Assembly (NCBI RefSeq): GCF_014640115.1
Contig: NZ_BMGI01000004.1
Coordinates: forward strand, 228,941 to 292,940
Direction of reading: 5' to 3'
Origin: Sinisalibacter lacisalsi
Lineage (GTDB): Bacteria; Pseudomonadota; Alphaproteobacteria; Rhodobacterales; Rhodobacteraceae
DNA length: 64,000 bases
Below the pieces are notes generated by a model that was given only the letters and a program-made list of their open reading frames with translations, was not told where the DNA came from and made no database searches. The position numbers and the translations under genes are program-made. Position 1 is the stretch's first letter, and each line of letters starts with the position of its first letter. Positions 46,485 through 55,319 of this stretch are shown piece by piece.

Positions 46485-47321
46485 TCACAACTCGGTGCGC
46501 AGGTGCCACAGTTCGGGGAACAGCTCCACCTCCAGCATCCGGCGCAGGTAGCTCACGCCGCCGGTGCCGCCGGTGCCGCGCTTGAAGCCGATCACGCGCT
46601 CGACGGTGGTGACGTGGTTGAAGCGCCAGCGGCGGAAGTAATCCTCGAAATCCACCAGTTTCTCGGCCATCTCGTAAAGCTGCCAATGGGTTTCGGGATC
46701 GTCATAGACCACGCGCCAGGCGGCGATCACGCCGGGGTGCGCTTCGTGCGGGCGGGCAAGATCGCGCGCCGTGACTTCCGGCGGAATCTCGATCCCGGCG
46801 CGGGCGAGGGCGGCCAGCGCGGTATCGTATAGCGAGGGGCGGGCCAGTTCGGCGCTTAGTTTTTCGTGGATGTCGCGCCGGTGCTCATGCGGGCGCAGCA
46901 TCGCGGCGTTGCGGTTGCCGAGCGTGAACTCGATCAGCCGGTATTGCCAGGACTGGAAGCCGGAGGATTGCCCCAGCGCCTCGCGAAAGGTGGTGTAGTC
47001 GGAGGGCGTCATGGTGCGCAGCACGTCCCAGGCGCTGTTGAGCTGCTCGAAGATCCGCGCCACCCGGGCGAGCATCTTGAAGGCGGGGCCGAAGCGGTCT
47101 TCGGCCAGTGCCGTGCGGGCGGCGGCGAGTTCGTGCAGTGCCAGCCGCATCCAGAGCTCGGAGGTCTGGTGCTGGACGATGAACAGAAGCTCGTCATGCG
47201 CCTCCGACAGCGGGTGCTGGGCGTCGAGGATCGCGTCGAGCCCAAGGTAATCGGTGTAGGACATGCGCCCGTCGAAGCGCATCTGGGCTCCGTCGTCGGC
47301 GGGATCGTAAGGGGTGGTCAT
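46485..47321 (-). CDS. kynA: Tryptophan 2,3-dioxygenase
   Basis: 278 aa haem enzyme that opens L-tryptophan to N-formylkynurenine. Characteristic blocks: [55 protein letters not shown], and [25 protein letters not shown] containing the haem-ligand His. ATG 47321 has GAGAGGA upstream. kynU lies upstream on the same strand with a 132-nt gap that holds a small reading frame; a separate formamidase (kynB) is not seen. Confidence 0.95.
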   Translation of the reverse strand: MTTPYDPADDGAQMRFDGRMSYTDYLGLDAILDAQHPLSEAHDELLFIVQHQTSELWMRLALHELAAARTALAEDRFGPAFKMLARVARIFEQLNSAWDVLRTMTPSDYTTFREALGQSSGFQSWQYRLIEFTLGNRNAAMLRPHEHRRDIHEKLSAELARPSLYDTALAALARAGIEIPPEVTARDLARPHEAHPGVIAAWRVVYDDPETHWQLYEMAEKLVDFEDYFRRWRFNHVTTVERVIGFKRGTGGTGGVSYLRRMLEVELFPELWHLRTEL

Positions 47322-47367
47322 GGTGTTTCCTCTCGTGAACGGTTGGGGCGGCGGGATGGACCCGGCG

Positions 47368-47457
47368 TCAGCCGTTCAGACAGGTGCACATCGCCATCCG
47401 GCGCCACAGCGCCACCCAGGCCGCCGGGCGGCAGAGCGGGGGCAGGGCGCGGCTCAC
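47368..47457 (-). CDS. 29-codon small reading frame between kynU and kynA
   Basis: GTG at 47457 overlaps the kynU stop (GTGA), giving a 29-residue peptide rich in Arg, Trp and Cys ([11 protein letters not shown] at the end) and ending 47 nt before kynA. The coupling and the in-frame Trp pair make it a possible leader or small protein, but there is no homology evidence and chance is possible. Confidence 0.3.
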   Translation of the reverse strand: MSRALPPLCRPAAWVALWRRMAMCTCLNG

Positions 47458-48644
47458 GTCACCGCCGCGCGTTCGCGGTAGTCCGGCCGGTCCCACAGCC
47501 GGTGTTCCATCACCTCCGCGATCACCTTCACAGCGCGGTCGATGTCGGCCTCGTCGATGTAGAGCGGGGTGATGCCGAAGCGCATGATGTCGGGGGCGCG
47601 AAAGTCGCCGATCACGCCCCGGTCGATCAGTGCCTGCATCGCGGCGTATCCTTCCTCGAAGCGGAACGACACCTGGCTGCCGCGCGCCTCGGGATCGCGC
47701 GGCGAGGCCAGCGTGAGCCCGTCGCAGGCGGCTTCCACCCCCTCGATGAAGCGCTCGGAAAGGGCGATGGCGCGGTCGCGCAGCGCCTGCATGTCGACGC
47801 CGTCCCAGATGTCGAGGGCGGCGTCTAGGGCGGCCATCTGGATCACCGGCGGGGTGCCCACGCGCATCCGCTCCACGCCCTCGCCGGGGCGATAGGCGAG
47901 ATCGAAGGCGAAGGGGGCCTCGTGCCCGAGCCAGCCCGACAGCGCCGGGCGGGCGGTGTCGGCGTGGCGGGGGTTGACGTAGATGAAAGCGGGCGCGCCG
48001 GGGCCGCCGTTGAGAAACTTGTAGGTGCAGCCCACCGCGAAATCAGCCTGCACGCCGGCGAGATCGACCGGCAGCGCGCCCGCCGAATGGGCCAGATCCC
48101 AGATCACCAGCGCGCCGACGGCATGGGCGGCGCGGGTCAGCGCCGCCATGTCGTGCTTGCGCCCGGTGCGGTAATCCACCTCCGTCAGCATCAGCACGGC
48201 GAGGTCGTCGTCGATGTGGCTTGCCACCTCCTCGGGGGCCACGGTGACCAGCTCGTGGCCCTTGTCGAGCGCCGAGATCAGCCCCTCGGCCATGTAGAGA
48301 TCGGTGGGGAAGTTGCCCCGGTCGGACAGCACCTTGCGCCGGCCCGGGTTGAGCGCCAGCGCGGCGGCGAGGGCCTGGTAGACCTTGATCGACAGCGTGT
48401 CGCCCAGCACCACGCTGCCGGGCTCGGCCCCGATCAGCCGCCCGATCCGGTCGCCGAGTTCGCGCGGCTGGGCCATCCAGCCCGCCTTGTTCCAGGCGGT
48501 GATGAGCATCTCGCCCCATTCCGCCTCGACGGTGCGCGCCACCCGTCCGGCCGCCGCGCGGGGCAGGGGGCCGAGCGAATTGCCGTCGAGATAGACCATG
48601 CCCTCGGGCAGTTCGAACATCCGTTTTGTCGCCGCGAAATCCAT
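47454..48644 (-). CDS. kynU: Kynureninase
   Basis: 396 aa PLP enzyme that cleaves kynurenine to anthranilate and alanine. Hallmarks: VYLDGNSLGPLPRAA, SDRGNFPTDLYMAEGL, LVIWDLAHSAGALPVDL and the PLP-lysine motif GCTYKFLNGGPG (K209). Length fits the family. The GAGGGGAGG ribosome site precedes ATG 48644. Transcribed ahead of kynA; together they convert tryptophan to anthranilate, given a formamidase elsewhere. Confidence 0.95.
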   Translation of the reverse strand: MDFAATKRMFELPEGMVYLDGNSLGPLPRAAAGRVARTVEAEWGEMLITAWNKAGWMAQPRELGDRIGRLIGAEPGSVVLGDTLSIKVYQALAAALALNPGRRKVLSDRGNFPTDLYMAEGLISALDKGHELVTVAPEEVASHIDDDLAVLMLTEVDYRTGRKHDMAALTRAAHAVGALVIWDLAHSAGALPVDLAGVQADFAVGCTYKFLNGGPGAPAFIYVNPRHADTARPALSGWLGHEAPFAFDLAYRPGEGVERMRVGTPPVIQMAALDAALDIWDGVDMQALRDRAIALSERFIEGVEAACDGLTLASPRDPEARGSQVSFRFEEGYAAMQALIDRGVIGDFRAPDIMRFGITPLYIDEADIDRAVKVIAEVMEHRLWDRPDYRERAAVT

Positions 48645-48783
48645 CTCGCCTCCCCTCGTGTTGCGCGCTTAGGCTAGCGTGCAATGCGGCAGGTGCAAGC
48701 ACCGGCGCAAGGGGGGATTGCCATCGCAACTTTCCTCGCGCTAAACCGCGCCTTGGGAAACAATCTTGCGCGAGGGGTTTCGG

Positions 48784-49233
48784 GTGCTCAAGTGGATCGA
48801 TATTCCTCCCGCGTGGCTCGCGGCGGGCATCGCCGCGACATGGGGGATCGACCGGCTGTTCCCCGGGCTCGCCACCGGGCTGGCCTGGGTGGAATGGCTC
48901 GGCGCGGCGCTCGCCCTTACCGGGGTCGGGGCGATGGCGCTTGGCGCGTTCGAGCTTGTCCGCCACCACACCACCTTCATCCCGCGCCGCCTGCCCACGG
49001 CTTTCGTGCGCCAGGGCATCTACCGGATCAGCCGCAACCCGATCTACCTCGGCGACGCGCTGGTGCTGGCGGGTGCGGCGCTGTGGTGGGACGTGTTGCC
49101 CGCGCTCCTGCTGGTGCCCGGCTTCGTCGCACTGATCAACGGACGCTTCATCCTCGGCGAGGAGGCGGGGCTGGTCGCCCGCTTCGGCGCCGAGGCGGAA
49201 GCCTGGTTTGCCAGGGTGCGCCGCTGGATATGA
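48784..49233 (+). CDS. Isoprenylcysteine carboxyl methyltransferase / PEMT-like membrane protein
   Basis: 149 aa. Several membrane helices (GLAWVEWLGAALALTGVG; LVLAGAALWWDVLPALLL) and the family block FVRQGIYRISRNPIYLGDALVL, the RxPxY-like SAM-binding segment of bacterial ICMT/PEMT-type methyltransferases, with a C-terminal EEAGLVARFGAEAEAWFA helix. Substrate unknown. GTG 48784 has AGGGG 6 nt upstream and starts at LKWIDIPPAW; a TTG at 48766 is an alternative. Divergent from kynU. Confidence 0.8.
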   Translation: MLKWIDIPPAWLAAGIAATWGIDRLFPGLATGLAWVEWLGAALALTGVGAMALGAFELVRHHTTFIPRRLPTAFVRQGIYRISRNPIYLGDALVLAGAALWWDVLPALLLVPGFVALINGRFILGEEAGLVARFGAEAEAWFARVRRWI

Positions 49234-49360
49234 CGCAGCGGGGTGAAAAATGGTCGCAAACCCCTCGATTGGGTCGAAATCGCGCCGGGCTTGGCGTAAA
49301 CCTCAGTGAAATTTCCGGTCGCGGGATTCTCCCCACCGGTTCAGAAGGAAGGAAGACATC

Positions 49361-50932
49361 GTGAAAATCGGGGTTCCGAAGGAAACAATCGCCGGTGAAA
49401 GCCGGGTTGCGATGACGCCGGAATCGGCGGTGCAGCTTCAGAAGCTGGGGCACGAGTGCCTGATCGAAAAGGGTGCGGGCATGGCGGCGGGCTTTGCCGA
49501 CGACGACTACGAGGCCGCCGGGGTGACGGTGGTGAAAACCGCCGCGAGCCTGTGGAAAGAGGCCGACGTGATCGCCAAGGTGCGGGTGCCGACCGACGCC
49601 GAGATGAAGCGGCTCACCAAGGACAAGACGCTGATTTCGTTCTTCAATCCCGGCGGCAACGCCGAGGGGCTTGAACTGGCCAGGGACAAGGGTGCAAACG
49701 TCATCGCGATGGAGATGGTGCCGCGCATCAGCCGCGCCCAGAAGATGGACGCGCTCTCGTCGATGGCCAATATCGCCGGTTACCGCGCGGTGATCGAGGC
49801 GGGCAACAACTTCGGCCGGTTCTTCACCGGGCAGGTGACCGCCGCCGGCAAGGTGCCGCCCGCCAAGGTGCTGATCGTGGGCGCCGGTGTCGCCGGCCTT
49901 GCCGCGATCGGCACCAGCGTGAGCCTCGGCGCGATCACCTACGCCTTCGACGTGCGCCCGGAAGTGGCCGAACAGGTCGAATCGATGGGCGCCGAGTTCG
50001 TCTATCTCGATTTCGACGAAGACACCGAGGATGGCTCCGCCACCGGCGGCTATGCCTCGGTGCAGTCGGAAGAGTTCCGCGAGGCGCAACTGGCCAAGTT
50101 CCGCGAGATCGCCGCCGACATGGATATCGTCATTACCACCGCGCTGATCCCGAACCGGCCCGCGCCGAAGCTGTGGCTGAAAGACATGGTCGACGCGATG
50201 AAGCCGGGCTCGGTGGTGATCGACCTTGCCGCCGAGCAGGGCGGCAACTGCGACTACACCGAGAAGGACGAGAAGGTCGTCACCCCCGGCGGCGTGACCG
50301 TGATCGGCTACACCGATTTCGCCTCGCGCATGGCCACCCAGGCCTCGACGCTCTACGCCAACAACGTCCGCCACATGCTGTCCGACCTGACGCCGGAAAA
50401 AGACGGCCAGATCGTGCATGACATGGACGACGACGTGATCCGCGGGGCGACCGTCGCCTACCAGGGCGAGATCACCTTCCCGCCGCCGCCGCCGAAGGTG
50501 AAGGCGATCGCGGCAGTCAAGCGTGAGGCGCCGAAGGAACTCACGCCGGAAGAGAAACGCGCCAGGGAGGTGGCCGAGTTCAAGGCCCAGACCCGGCAGC
50601 AGGTGACGCTGATCGCGGTGGGCGGCATCGCGCTGCTCGGGGTGGGCCTCGTCGCGCCGCCCAGCTTCATGCAGCACTTCATCGTGTTCGTGCTGGCGGT
50701 CTTCGTCGGCTTCCAGGTGATCTGGGGGGTCAGCCACAGCCTGCACACGCCGCTGATGGCGATCACTAACGCGATCTCGTCGATCATCATCCTCGGCGCG
50801 CTGATGCAGATCGGCTCGGGTGCCCCGCTGGTGATGATCCTCGCCGCGATCTCTGTGTTCATGGCCGGGATCAACATCTTCGGCGGCTTCCTCGTCACAC
50901 GGCGCATGCTTGCCATGTTCCAGAAATCCTAA
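49361..50932 (+). CDS. pntA: NAD(P) transhydrogenase subunit alpha
   Basis: 523 aa. Domain I (NAD-binding) begins [20 protein letters not shown], with the motifs [22 protein letters not shown] and [18 protein letters not shown]; the C-terminal part (about 410-523) has three to four membrane helices ([38 protein letters not shown]). With PntB it couples proton flow to hydride transfer from NADH to NADP+. GTG start at 49361 with GAAGGAAGGA upstream. pntB follows after 13 nt. Confidence 0.96.
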   Translation: MKIGVPKETIAGESRVAMTPESAVQLQKLGHECLIEKGAGMAAGFADDDYEAAGVTVVKTAASLWKEADVIAKVRVPTDAEMKRLTKDKTLISFFNPGGNAEGLELARDKGANVIAMEMVPRISRAQKMDALSSMANIAGYRAVIEAGNNFGRFFTGQVTAAGKVPPAKVLIVGAGVAGLAAIGTSVSLGAITYAFDVRPEVAEQVESMGAEFVYLDFDEDTEDGSATGGYASVQSEEFREAQLAKFREIAADMDIVITTALIPNRPAPKLWLKDMVDAMKPGSVVIDLAAEQGGNCDYTEKDEKVVTPGGVTVIGYTDFASRMATQASTLYANNVRHMLSDLTPEKDGQIVHDMDDDVIRGATVAYQGEITFPPPPPKVKAIAAVKREAPKELTPEEKRAREVAEFKAQTRQQVTLIAVGGIALLGVGLVAPPSFMQHFIVFVLAVFVGFQVIWGVSHSLHTPLMAITNAISSIIILGALMQIGSGAPLVMILAAISVFMAGINIFGGFLVTRRMLAMFQKS

Positions 50933-50945
50933 GGAGGCCGGGCAA

Positions 50946-52379
50946 ATGGAAATCGGTTTCACCACCGCCGCCTACATCGTCGCGGCCGTTCTGTTCATCC
51001 TCGCGCTCGGCGGGCTCTCGGGGCAGGAAAGCGCCAAGCGCGCGGTCTGGTATGGCATCGTCGGCATGGCGCTTGCCGTCATCGCCACGCTGATCGGCCC
51101 CGGGGCCGGGCTCTGGGGCGTCTCGCTGGCGCTGATCCTCGCCGGTGGCCTGATCGGCACCGTCATCGCCAAGCGCGTGCAGATGACCGAGATGCCGCAA
51201 CTCGTCGCCGCGATGCACTCGCTCGTCGGCCTCGCCGCCGTCTTCGTCGGCTTCAACGCCGACCTCGAACTGACCCGCGTTCTGGCGATGGACGAGGCCG
51301 CGAAGAAGGCGCTCGACGGTTTCGCGGCCGCCGTGGCCAAGAAGGACGCGGTCGAGCAGTCGATCCTGCGGGTCGAGCTGTTCCTCGGCGTGTTCATCGG
51401 TGGCGTCACCTTCACCGGCTCGGTGATCGCCTTCGGCAAGCTCGCGGGCAAGGTGAGCTCGGCGGCGGTCAAGCTGCCGGGCGGGCACGTGCTGAACGCC
51501 ACCGCCGCGATCCTCTCGGTGGTGCTGCTGGTGCTCTACCTCAACGGCGCCGGGATCTGGACGCTGATCGCGATGACGCTCTTGGCCTTCTTCATCGGCT
51601 ATCACCTGATCATGGGCATCGGCGGCGCCGACATGCCGGTGGTGGTGTCGATGCTGAACTCCTACTCGGGCTGGGCCGCGGCGGCGATCGGCTTCTCGCT
51701 CGGCAACGACCTGCTGATCGTCGTCGGCGCGCTGGTCGGCTCCTCGGGCGCGATCCTGTCCTACATCATGTGCAAGGCGATGAACCGCTCGTTCATCAGC
51801 GTGATCCTCGGCGGCTTCGGCGGCACCTCCGGCCCGGCGATGGAAATCGAGGGCGAGCAGGTGGCGATCGACGCCGAGGGCGTGGCCGCCGCGCTGAACG
51901 ACGCCGACCAGATCATCATCGTGCCGGGCTACGGCATGGCGGTGGCGCAGGCGCAGCAATCGGTGGCGGCGCTCACCGCCAAACTGCGCGCCAAGGGCAA
52001 GAACGTGCGCTTCGGCATCCACCCCGTCGCCGGCCGCCTGCCGGGGCACATGAACGTGCTGCTGGCCGAGGCCAAGGTGCCCTACGACATCGTGCTGGAG
52101 ATGGACGAGATCAACGACGATTTCTCCTCGACGGACGTGGTGATCGTGATCGGCTCGAACGACATCGTGAACCCGGCAGCGCAGGAAGATCCGAACTCGC
52201 CGATCGCCGGTATGCCGGTGCTGGAAGTGTGGAAGGCGAAACAGGTGTTCGTCTCCAAGCGCGGCCAGGGCACGGGCTATTCCGGCATCGAGAACCCGCT
52301 GTTCTACAAGGACAACACCCGGATGTTCTACGGCGACGCGAAAGCCTCGATGGACAGCCTGCTGCCGATGATCGACTGA
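50946..52379 (+). CDS. pntB: NAD(P) transhydrogenase subunit beta
   Basis: 477 aa. The N-terminal half is membrane domain II with many helices ([20 protein letters not shown] ... [26 protein letters not shown]). The C-terminal domain III binds NADP(H): [50 protein letters not shown] and [14 protein letters not shown] 50946 is preceded by AAGGAGG. A terminator-like hairpin follows. Confidence 0.97.
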   Translation: MEIGFTTAAYIVAAVLFILALGGLSGQESAKRAVWYGIVGMALAVIATLIGPGAGLWGVSLALILAGGLIGTVIAKRVQMTEMPQLVAAMHSLVGLAAVFVGFNADLELTRVLAMDEAAKKALDGFAAAVAKKDAVEQSILRVELFLGVFIGGVTFTGSVIAFGKLAGKVSSAAVKLPGGHVLNATAAILSVVLLVLYLNGAGIWTLIAMTLLAFFIGYHLIMGIGGADMPVVVSMLNSYSGWAAAAIGFSLGNDLLIVVGALVGSSGAILSYIMCKAMNRSFISVILGGFGGTSGPAMEIEGEQVAIDAEGVAAALNDADQIIIVPGYGMAVAQAQQSVAALTAKLRAKGKNVRFGIHPVAGRLPGHMNVLLAEAKVPYDIVLEMDEINDDFSSTDVVIVIGSNDIVNPAAQEDPNSPIAGMPVLEVWKAKQVFVSKRGQGTGYSGIENPLFYKDNTRMFYGDAKASMDSLLPMID

Positions 52380-52401
52380 TCGGCGCGGATGACGACGAAC
52401 G

Positions 52402-52430
52402 GGCCCTGCCGGCAACGGCGGGGCCTTTCT
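52402..52430 (+). terminator. Terminator of pntAB
   Basis: Stem GGCCCTGCCG / CGGCGGGGCC (one G:T pair) with a GCAA tetraloop, then TTTCT, 22 nt after the pntB stop codon. It separates pntAB from the basic-protein cluster. Confidence 0.8.
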
Positions 52431-52466
52431 CGTGATCAATGCCTGCACGGACCGCGATCAAAGAAA

Positions 52467-52476
52467 TGTATATACA
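52467..52476. promoter_or_regulatory. TGTATATACA palindrome in AT-rich promoter of the basic-protein cluster
   Basis: A perfect 10-nt palindrome with ACATATAAAA 13 nt further on, inside an AT-rich patch (52460-52500) that stands out in this genome. It lies 51 nt before a ribbon-helix-helix gene. RHH proteins commonly bind short palindromes and repress their own promoters, so this is a candidate autoregulatory operator (inference). Confidence 0.45.
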
Positions 52477-52527
52477 AACGACATATAAAAGCGTAACAAC
52501 GTAGATACCGCCAAGGAGGCACGTCAT

Positions 52528-52710
52528 ATGCCAAAGCACGCCAAGAGCAAGAAGGACGCCCAACTGATCATTCGGATTGGCAAGGCCGACCGCGATGCTT
52601 TTGTGCAGCTTTGCGACGAGCTCGATACCAGCGCGGCCCGTGAAGTGCGCCGGTTCATCCGGGCATTCCTTGCCGAGCACGCGGCAGATGAACCCAAAAC
52701 GAAAGGATAA
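52528..52710 (+). CDS. Small ribbon-helix-helix-like basic protein
   Basis: 60 aa. After a basic N tail (MPKHAKSKKDA) comes a beta strand QLIIRIGKADRDAFVQLCDE and two helices, LDTSAAREVRRFIRAFLAEH, fitting the RHH (MetJ/Arc) DNA-binding fold. Strong AAGGAGG ribosome site. It is the first of three short genes encoding basic proteins on the plus strand. No toxin partner is evident, so an antitoxin role is not supported; chromosome binding or autoregulation is inferred. Confidence 0.65.
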   Translation: MPKHAKSKKDAQLIIRIGKADRDAFVQLCDELDTSAAREVRRFIRAFLAEHAADEPKTKG

Positions 52711-52713
52711 GAC

Positions 52714-52833
52714 ATGGCGAATAAAGCCAAGATCAAAGACCTCAAGCGCGAAGTGAAATCCCGCAAGGCGAAAGTCGCGCGGCAGGAGAAGAAGCTCAAA
52801 GTGGCCAAGAAGGCCCTGAAAAAGGCGGCCTGA
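52714..52833 (+). CDS. 39-aa Lys-rich small protein
   Basis: ATG 52714 starts 3 nt after the RHH stop codon and encodes MANKAKIKDLKREVKSRKAK, a long amphipathic helix and a KKLKVAKKALKKAA tail, 39 residues in all, almost half Lys/Arg. Close coupling with the RHH gene and a heptad-like pattern (LxxEVxxRKxxVxxQEKKLxxA) suggest a real coiled-coil or nucleic-acid-binding peptide. No family recognised. Confidence 0.55.
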   Translation: MANKAKIKDLKREVKSRKAKVARQEKKLKVAKKALKKAA

Positions 52834-52887
52834 GGCCGTTTGCGCGGGCCGGATCGTCCGGCCCGCGCGCATGTGATGGAGACGTGC

Positions 52888-53397
52888 ATGAAAACGTTAC
52901 TCGATATTCCCGGCATCGGTCCGGGCCTGAAAACCCGGCTGGGTGAACTCGGGATCAATACCCTTGCCGATCTCGCGTCGGCTGATGCGGCCCTGTTGAC
53001 CTCTGTTCGCGGGGTGACACTGGCGCGCGCCGAATCCTTCCGCGCTGCCGCTGCCGAGCTTGCCGCAGCGCCGGCGCAGGAACAGGCCGAGCCGAAACCC
53101 AAGGCCAAGGCTGAGAAAAACGCCAAGGCGGAGAAAAAGGCCAAGGACAAGAAGGCCAAGGCGGAGGCTGAGAAAAAGGCCAAGGCGGAGAAGAAGGCCA
53201 AGGAGAAGAAGGCCAAGGCTGACAAGAAAGCCAAGGAGAAGAAAGCCAAGGCCGACAAGAAAGCCACGGAGAAGAAAGCCAAGGCCGACAAGAAAGCCAC
53301 GGAGAAGAAAGCCAAGGCCGACAAGAAGGCCAAGGAGAAGAAAGCCAAGGCCGACAAGAAGGCCAAGGCCAGCAAGAAAAAAGCCAAGAAGAAATAG
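52888..53397 (+). CDS. Helix-hairpin-helix protein with histone-H1-like Lys/Ala tail
   Basis: 169 aa. N-terminal HhH domain (residues 1-60): LLDIPGIGPGLKTRLGELGI and VRGVTLARAESFRAAAAEL, two hairpins that usually grip the DNA phosphate backbone. From about residue 70 to the end the protein is nearly pure Lys/Ala/Glu/Asp with an 11-residue period (KAKADKKAKEK), like eukaryotic H1 or bacterial AlgP/Hc1-type tails. GGAG 6 nt before ATG 52888; third gene of the cluster. Probably a nucleoid-associated protein; this is inferred from composition. Confidence 0.75.
   Translation: MKTLLDIPGIGPGLKTRLGELGINTLADLASADAALLTSVRGVTLARAESFRAAAAELAAAPAQEQAEPKPKAKAEKNAKAEKKAKDKKAKAEAEKKAKAEKKAKEKKAKADKKAKEKKAKADKKATEKKAKADKKATEKKAKADKKAKEKKAKADKKAKASKKKAKKK
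53198..53390 (+). repeat. 33-nt tandem repeats encoding the Lys/Ala tail
   Basis: Units of 33 nt (core AAGAAAGCCAAGGCCGACAA) repeat five to six times with only a few third-position or codon changes (AAGGAG versus ACGGAG). This encodes the 11-residue period of the tail and should be prone to slippage, so tail length likely varies among strains. Confidence 0.8.
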
Positions 53398-53403
53398 CCC
53401 GGC

Positions 53404-53946
53404 TCAGGCTTCGCGCCAGTCTCCCGGGGCGAGGCCGTCGAGCGCCCAGTCGCCGGCCCGCCAGCGCACCAGTCGCAGGGTTGGAAAGCCGATCGCCGCC
53501 GTCATCCGCCGCACCTGCCGGTTGCGGCCCTCGCTGATGGTGATCTCGATCCAGGCGTCGGGCACGGATTTGCGGAAACGCACCGGCGGCACGCGGTCCC
53601 AGAGATCGGGTGGGGCGATCAGCCGGGCCTTTGCCGGGCGGGTGGGGCCGTCCTTCAACACGACCCCCCGGCGCAGCGGCGCGAGGTCGGCCTTGTGAGG
53701 GGCGCCTTCGACCTGGACGAGGTAGGTTTTCTCCAGCTTGTGGCGCGGGTCGGCGATGCGGGCCTGCAAGCGGCCGTCGTCGGTGAGCAGGAGCAGCCCC
53801 TCGCTGTCGCGGTCGAGCCGTCCGGCGGGGTAGACGCCGGGCAGGGCGATGTAGTCGGACAGCGTCGCGCGCGGGGAGGGGCTTTTCGCATCGGTGAATT
53901 GCGATAGCACGCCGAAAGGTTTGTTGAACAGGATGAGCCGGGCCAT
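53404..53946 (-). CDS. RsuA-family rRNA pseudouridine synthase (RluE-like)
   Basis: 180 aa. The catalytic Asp motif [19 protein letters not shown] and the [21 protein letters not shown] block identify the RsuA/RluB/E/F branch; lack of an N-terminal S4 domain and the short length point to the RluE type (23S U2457 in E. coli). ATG 53946 gives [17 protein letters not shown], the usual start; the upstream extension is not conserved-looking. Convergent with the HhH gene (6 nt apart). Confidence 0.88.
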   Translation of the reverse strand: MARLILFNKPFGVLSQFTDAKSPSPRATLSDYIALPGVYPAGRLDRDSEGLLLLTDDGRLQARIADPRHKLEKTYLVQVEGAPHKADLAPLRRGVVLKDGPTRPAKARLIAPPDLWDRVPPVRFRKSVPDAWIEITISEGRNRQVRRMTAAIGFPTLRLVRWRAGDWALDGLAPGDWREA

Positions 53947-54146
53947 GTGCCTGCCATACGCGCCCGGCGAAAATTTTTCACCCCCTCGCGCAATTTCTCT
54001 TGCGGGAATCAGGCCGCCGCCGCATATGCGCGGAACAGACGCCAACGCACGCGCCTCTGGCCAGCCCAACGGGTCCGCGTTTATGCAGCGACGGTAACGT
54101 CTTCATCGGAACCTTGGGGCCTTGCCCCTGTCTTGTGGAGATGCAT
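53947..54146 (+). promoter_or_regulatory. Long structured leader of the decarboxylase gene with a 23-codon upstream frame
   Basis: About 200 nt. It contains a short reading frame at 54026-54097 (ATG to TAA, ending SAFMQRR) and, after it, a hairpin GGGG-CCTTG-CCCC (54117-54129) just before the ribosome site GGAG. The Rfam speF leader element occurs upstream of alphaproteobacterial ornithine decarboxylases, so this may be that element; I cannot confirm its consensus by eye. Polyamine- or ornithine-dependent control is inferred. Confidence 0.5.
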
Positions 54147-55304
54147 ATGCCCCATGCTGCCCCCGGCGCCTTCGCGCCCGAATCCCGCCTTGACTCGGCC
54201 CTCGCCACGATGGCGGTCGACCGGCCGACGCTGGTGATGAATCCCGACCGCGTCGAGGCGCAATACCGCGCGCTGAAGGCGGGGCTCGGCTTTGCCCATA
54301 TCCATTACGCGGTGAAGGCCAACCCGGCCGCCGAGATCGTTGCCCGGCTGGTGGCGCTGGGATCGCATTTCGATGCCGCCTCGCGCGGCGAGATCGAGCT
54401 TTGCCTCGGCCAGGGCGCCGACCCGGCGAGGATCTCCTTCGGCAACACGATCAAGAAGACCGCCGACATCGCCTTTGCCCACCGGGCCGGGATCACGCTG
54501 TTCGCCGCCGATGCGGGCGAGGAGCTGGAAAAGATCGCCGCCCATGCGCCGGGCGCGGAAGTCTATATCCGGGTGCTGGTGGAGAACTCCGAGGCCGACT
54601 GGCCGCTCAGCCGCAAGTTCGGCTGCAAGCCGGCGATGGTGCCCGCCCTGTTCACCCAGGCCCAGGCGCTCGGGCTGAAGCCGCTGGGCCTGTCGTTCCA
54701 CGTCGGCTCGCAAACGCGCCGGGCCGAGATGTGGGCGCCGGTGCTCGACGATGTCGCCCGGATCTGGCGCGACCTCGAAGCCCGCGGGCACGCCCTCACG
54801 CTGCTCAACATCGGCGGCGGGTTCCCCGCCTTCTACGGCGATCCGGTCGACACCCCCACCACTTACGCCGACCGCGTGATGGCGCTGGTTGCTGAGCGCT
54901 TCGGCGCCGTGGCGCGGGTGATGGCGGAGCCGGGGCGGGGCATGGTGGCCGAGGCGGGGGCGATCATCGCCGAGGTGGTGCTGGTCGCGCGCAAGTCCGA
55001 CGATGACGCGCACCGCTGGGTCTATCTCGATATCGGCCGATTCTCGGGGCTGGCCGAAACCGAGGGCGAGGCGATCCGCTACCGGATCGAGACCGGGCGC
55101 GACCATGATCCGCACGGCCCCTGCATCCTCGCCGGCCCGTCGTGCGATTCCGCCGATGTGCTCTACGAGAAACGCCCGGTGCACCTGCCGGTGACGCTCG
55201 CCGCCGGCGACAGGGTGGTGATCCGCAACGCCGGCGCCTACACCTCGAGCTATGCCTCGGTGGGGTTCAACGGCTTCCCGCCGCTCGACGTGGTGGTGCT
55301 CTGA
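54147..55304 (+). CDS. Ornithine/lysine decarboxylase, PLP fold type III
   Basis: 385 aa. Alanine-racemase-fold decarboxylase of the eukaryotic-ODC type. PLP-lysine motif IHYAVKANPAAEIV (K57), FDAASRGEIELCL, LSFHVGSQTRRAEMW, GGGFPAFYGD, and EPGRGMVAEAGAI (phosphate loop). GPSCDSADVLYE carries the catalytic Cys contributed across the dimer. Makes putrescine (or cadaverine) from ornithine (or lysine); which is preferred cannot be told. ATG 54147 is 6 nt after GGAG; ATG 54141 lies within it. Length and motifs fit the family. Confidence 0.92.
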   Translation: MPHAAPGAFAPESRLDSALATMAVDRPTLVMNPDRVEAQYRALKAGLGFAHIHYAVKANPAAEIVARLVALGSHFDAASRGEIELCLGQGADPARISFGNTIKKTADIAFAHRAGITLFAADAGEELEKIAAHAPGAEVYIRVLVENSEADWPLSRKFGCKPAMVPALFTQAQALGLKPLGLSFHVGSQTRRAEMWAPVLDDVARIWRDLEARGHALTLLNIGGGFPAFYGDPVDTPTTYADRVMALVAERFGAVARVMAEPGRGMVAEAGAIIAEVVLVARKSDDDAHRWVYLDIGRFSGLAETEGEAIRYRIETGRDHDPHGPCILAGPSCDSADVLYEKRPVHLPVTLAAGDRVVIRNAGAYTSSYASVGFNGFPPLDVVVL

Positions 55305-55319
55305 GCCGGCGCGGCGCGC

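Noticed and set aside
52528-52710. Ribbon-helix-helix gene as antitoxin of a toxin-antitoxin pair
   Set aside because: The neighbouring genes are Lys-rich and HhH proteins with no toxin-fold motif.
53198-53390. 33-nt direct repeats as a possible CRISPR array
   Set aside because: Repeats are contiguous without spacers and encode a Lys/Ala tail in frame.
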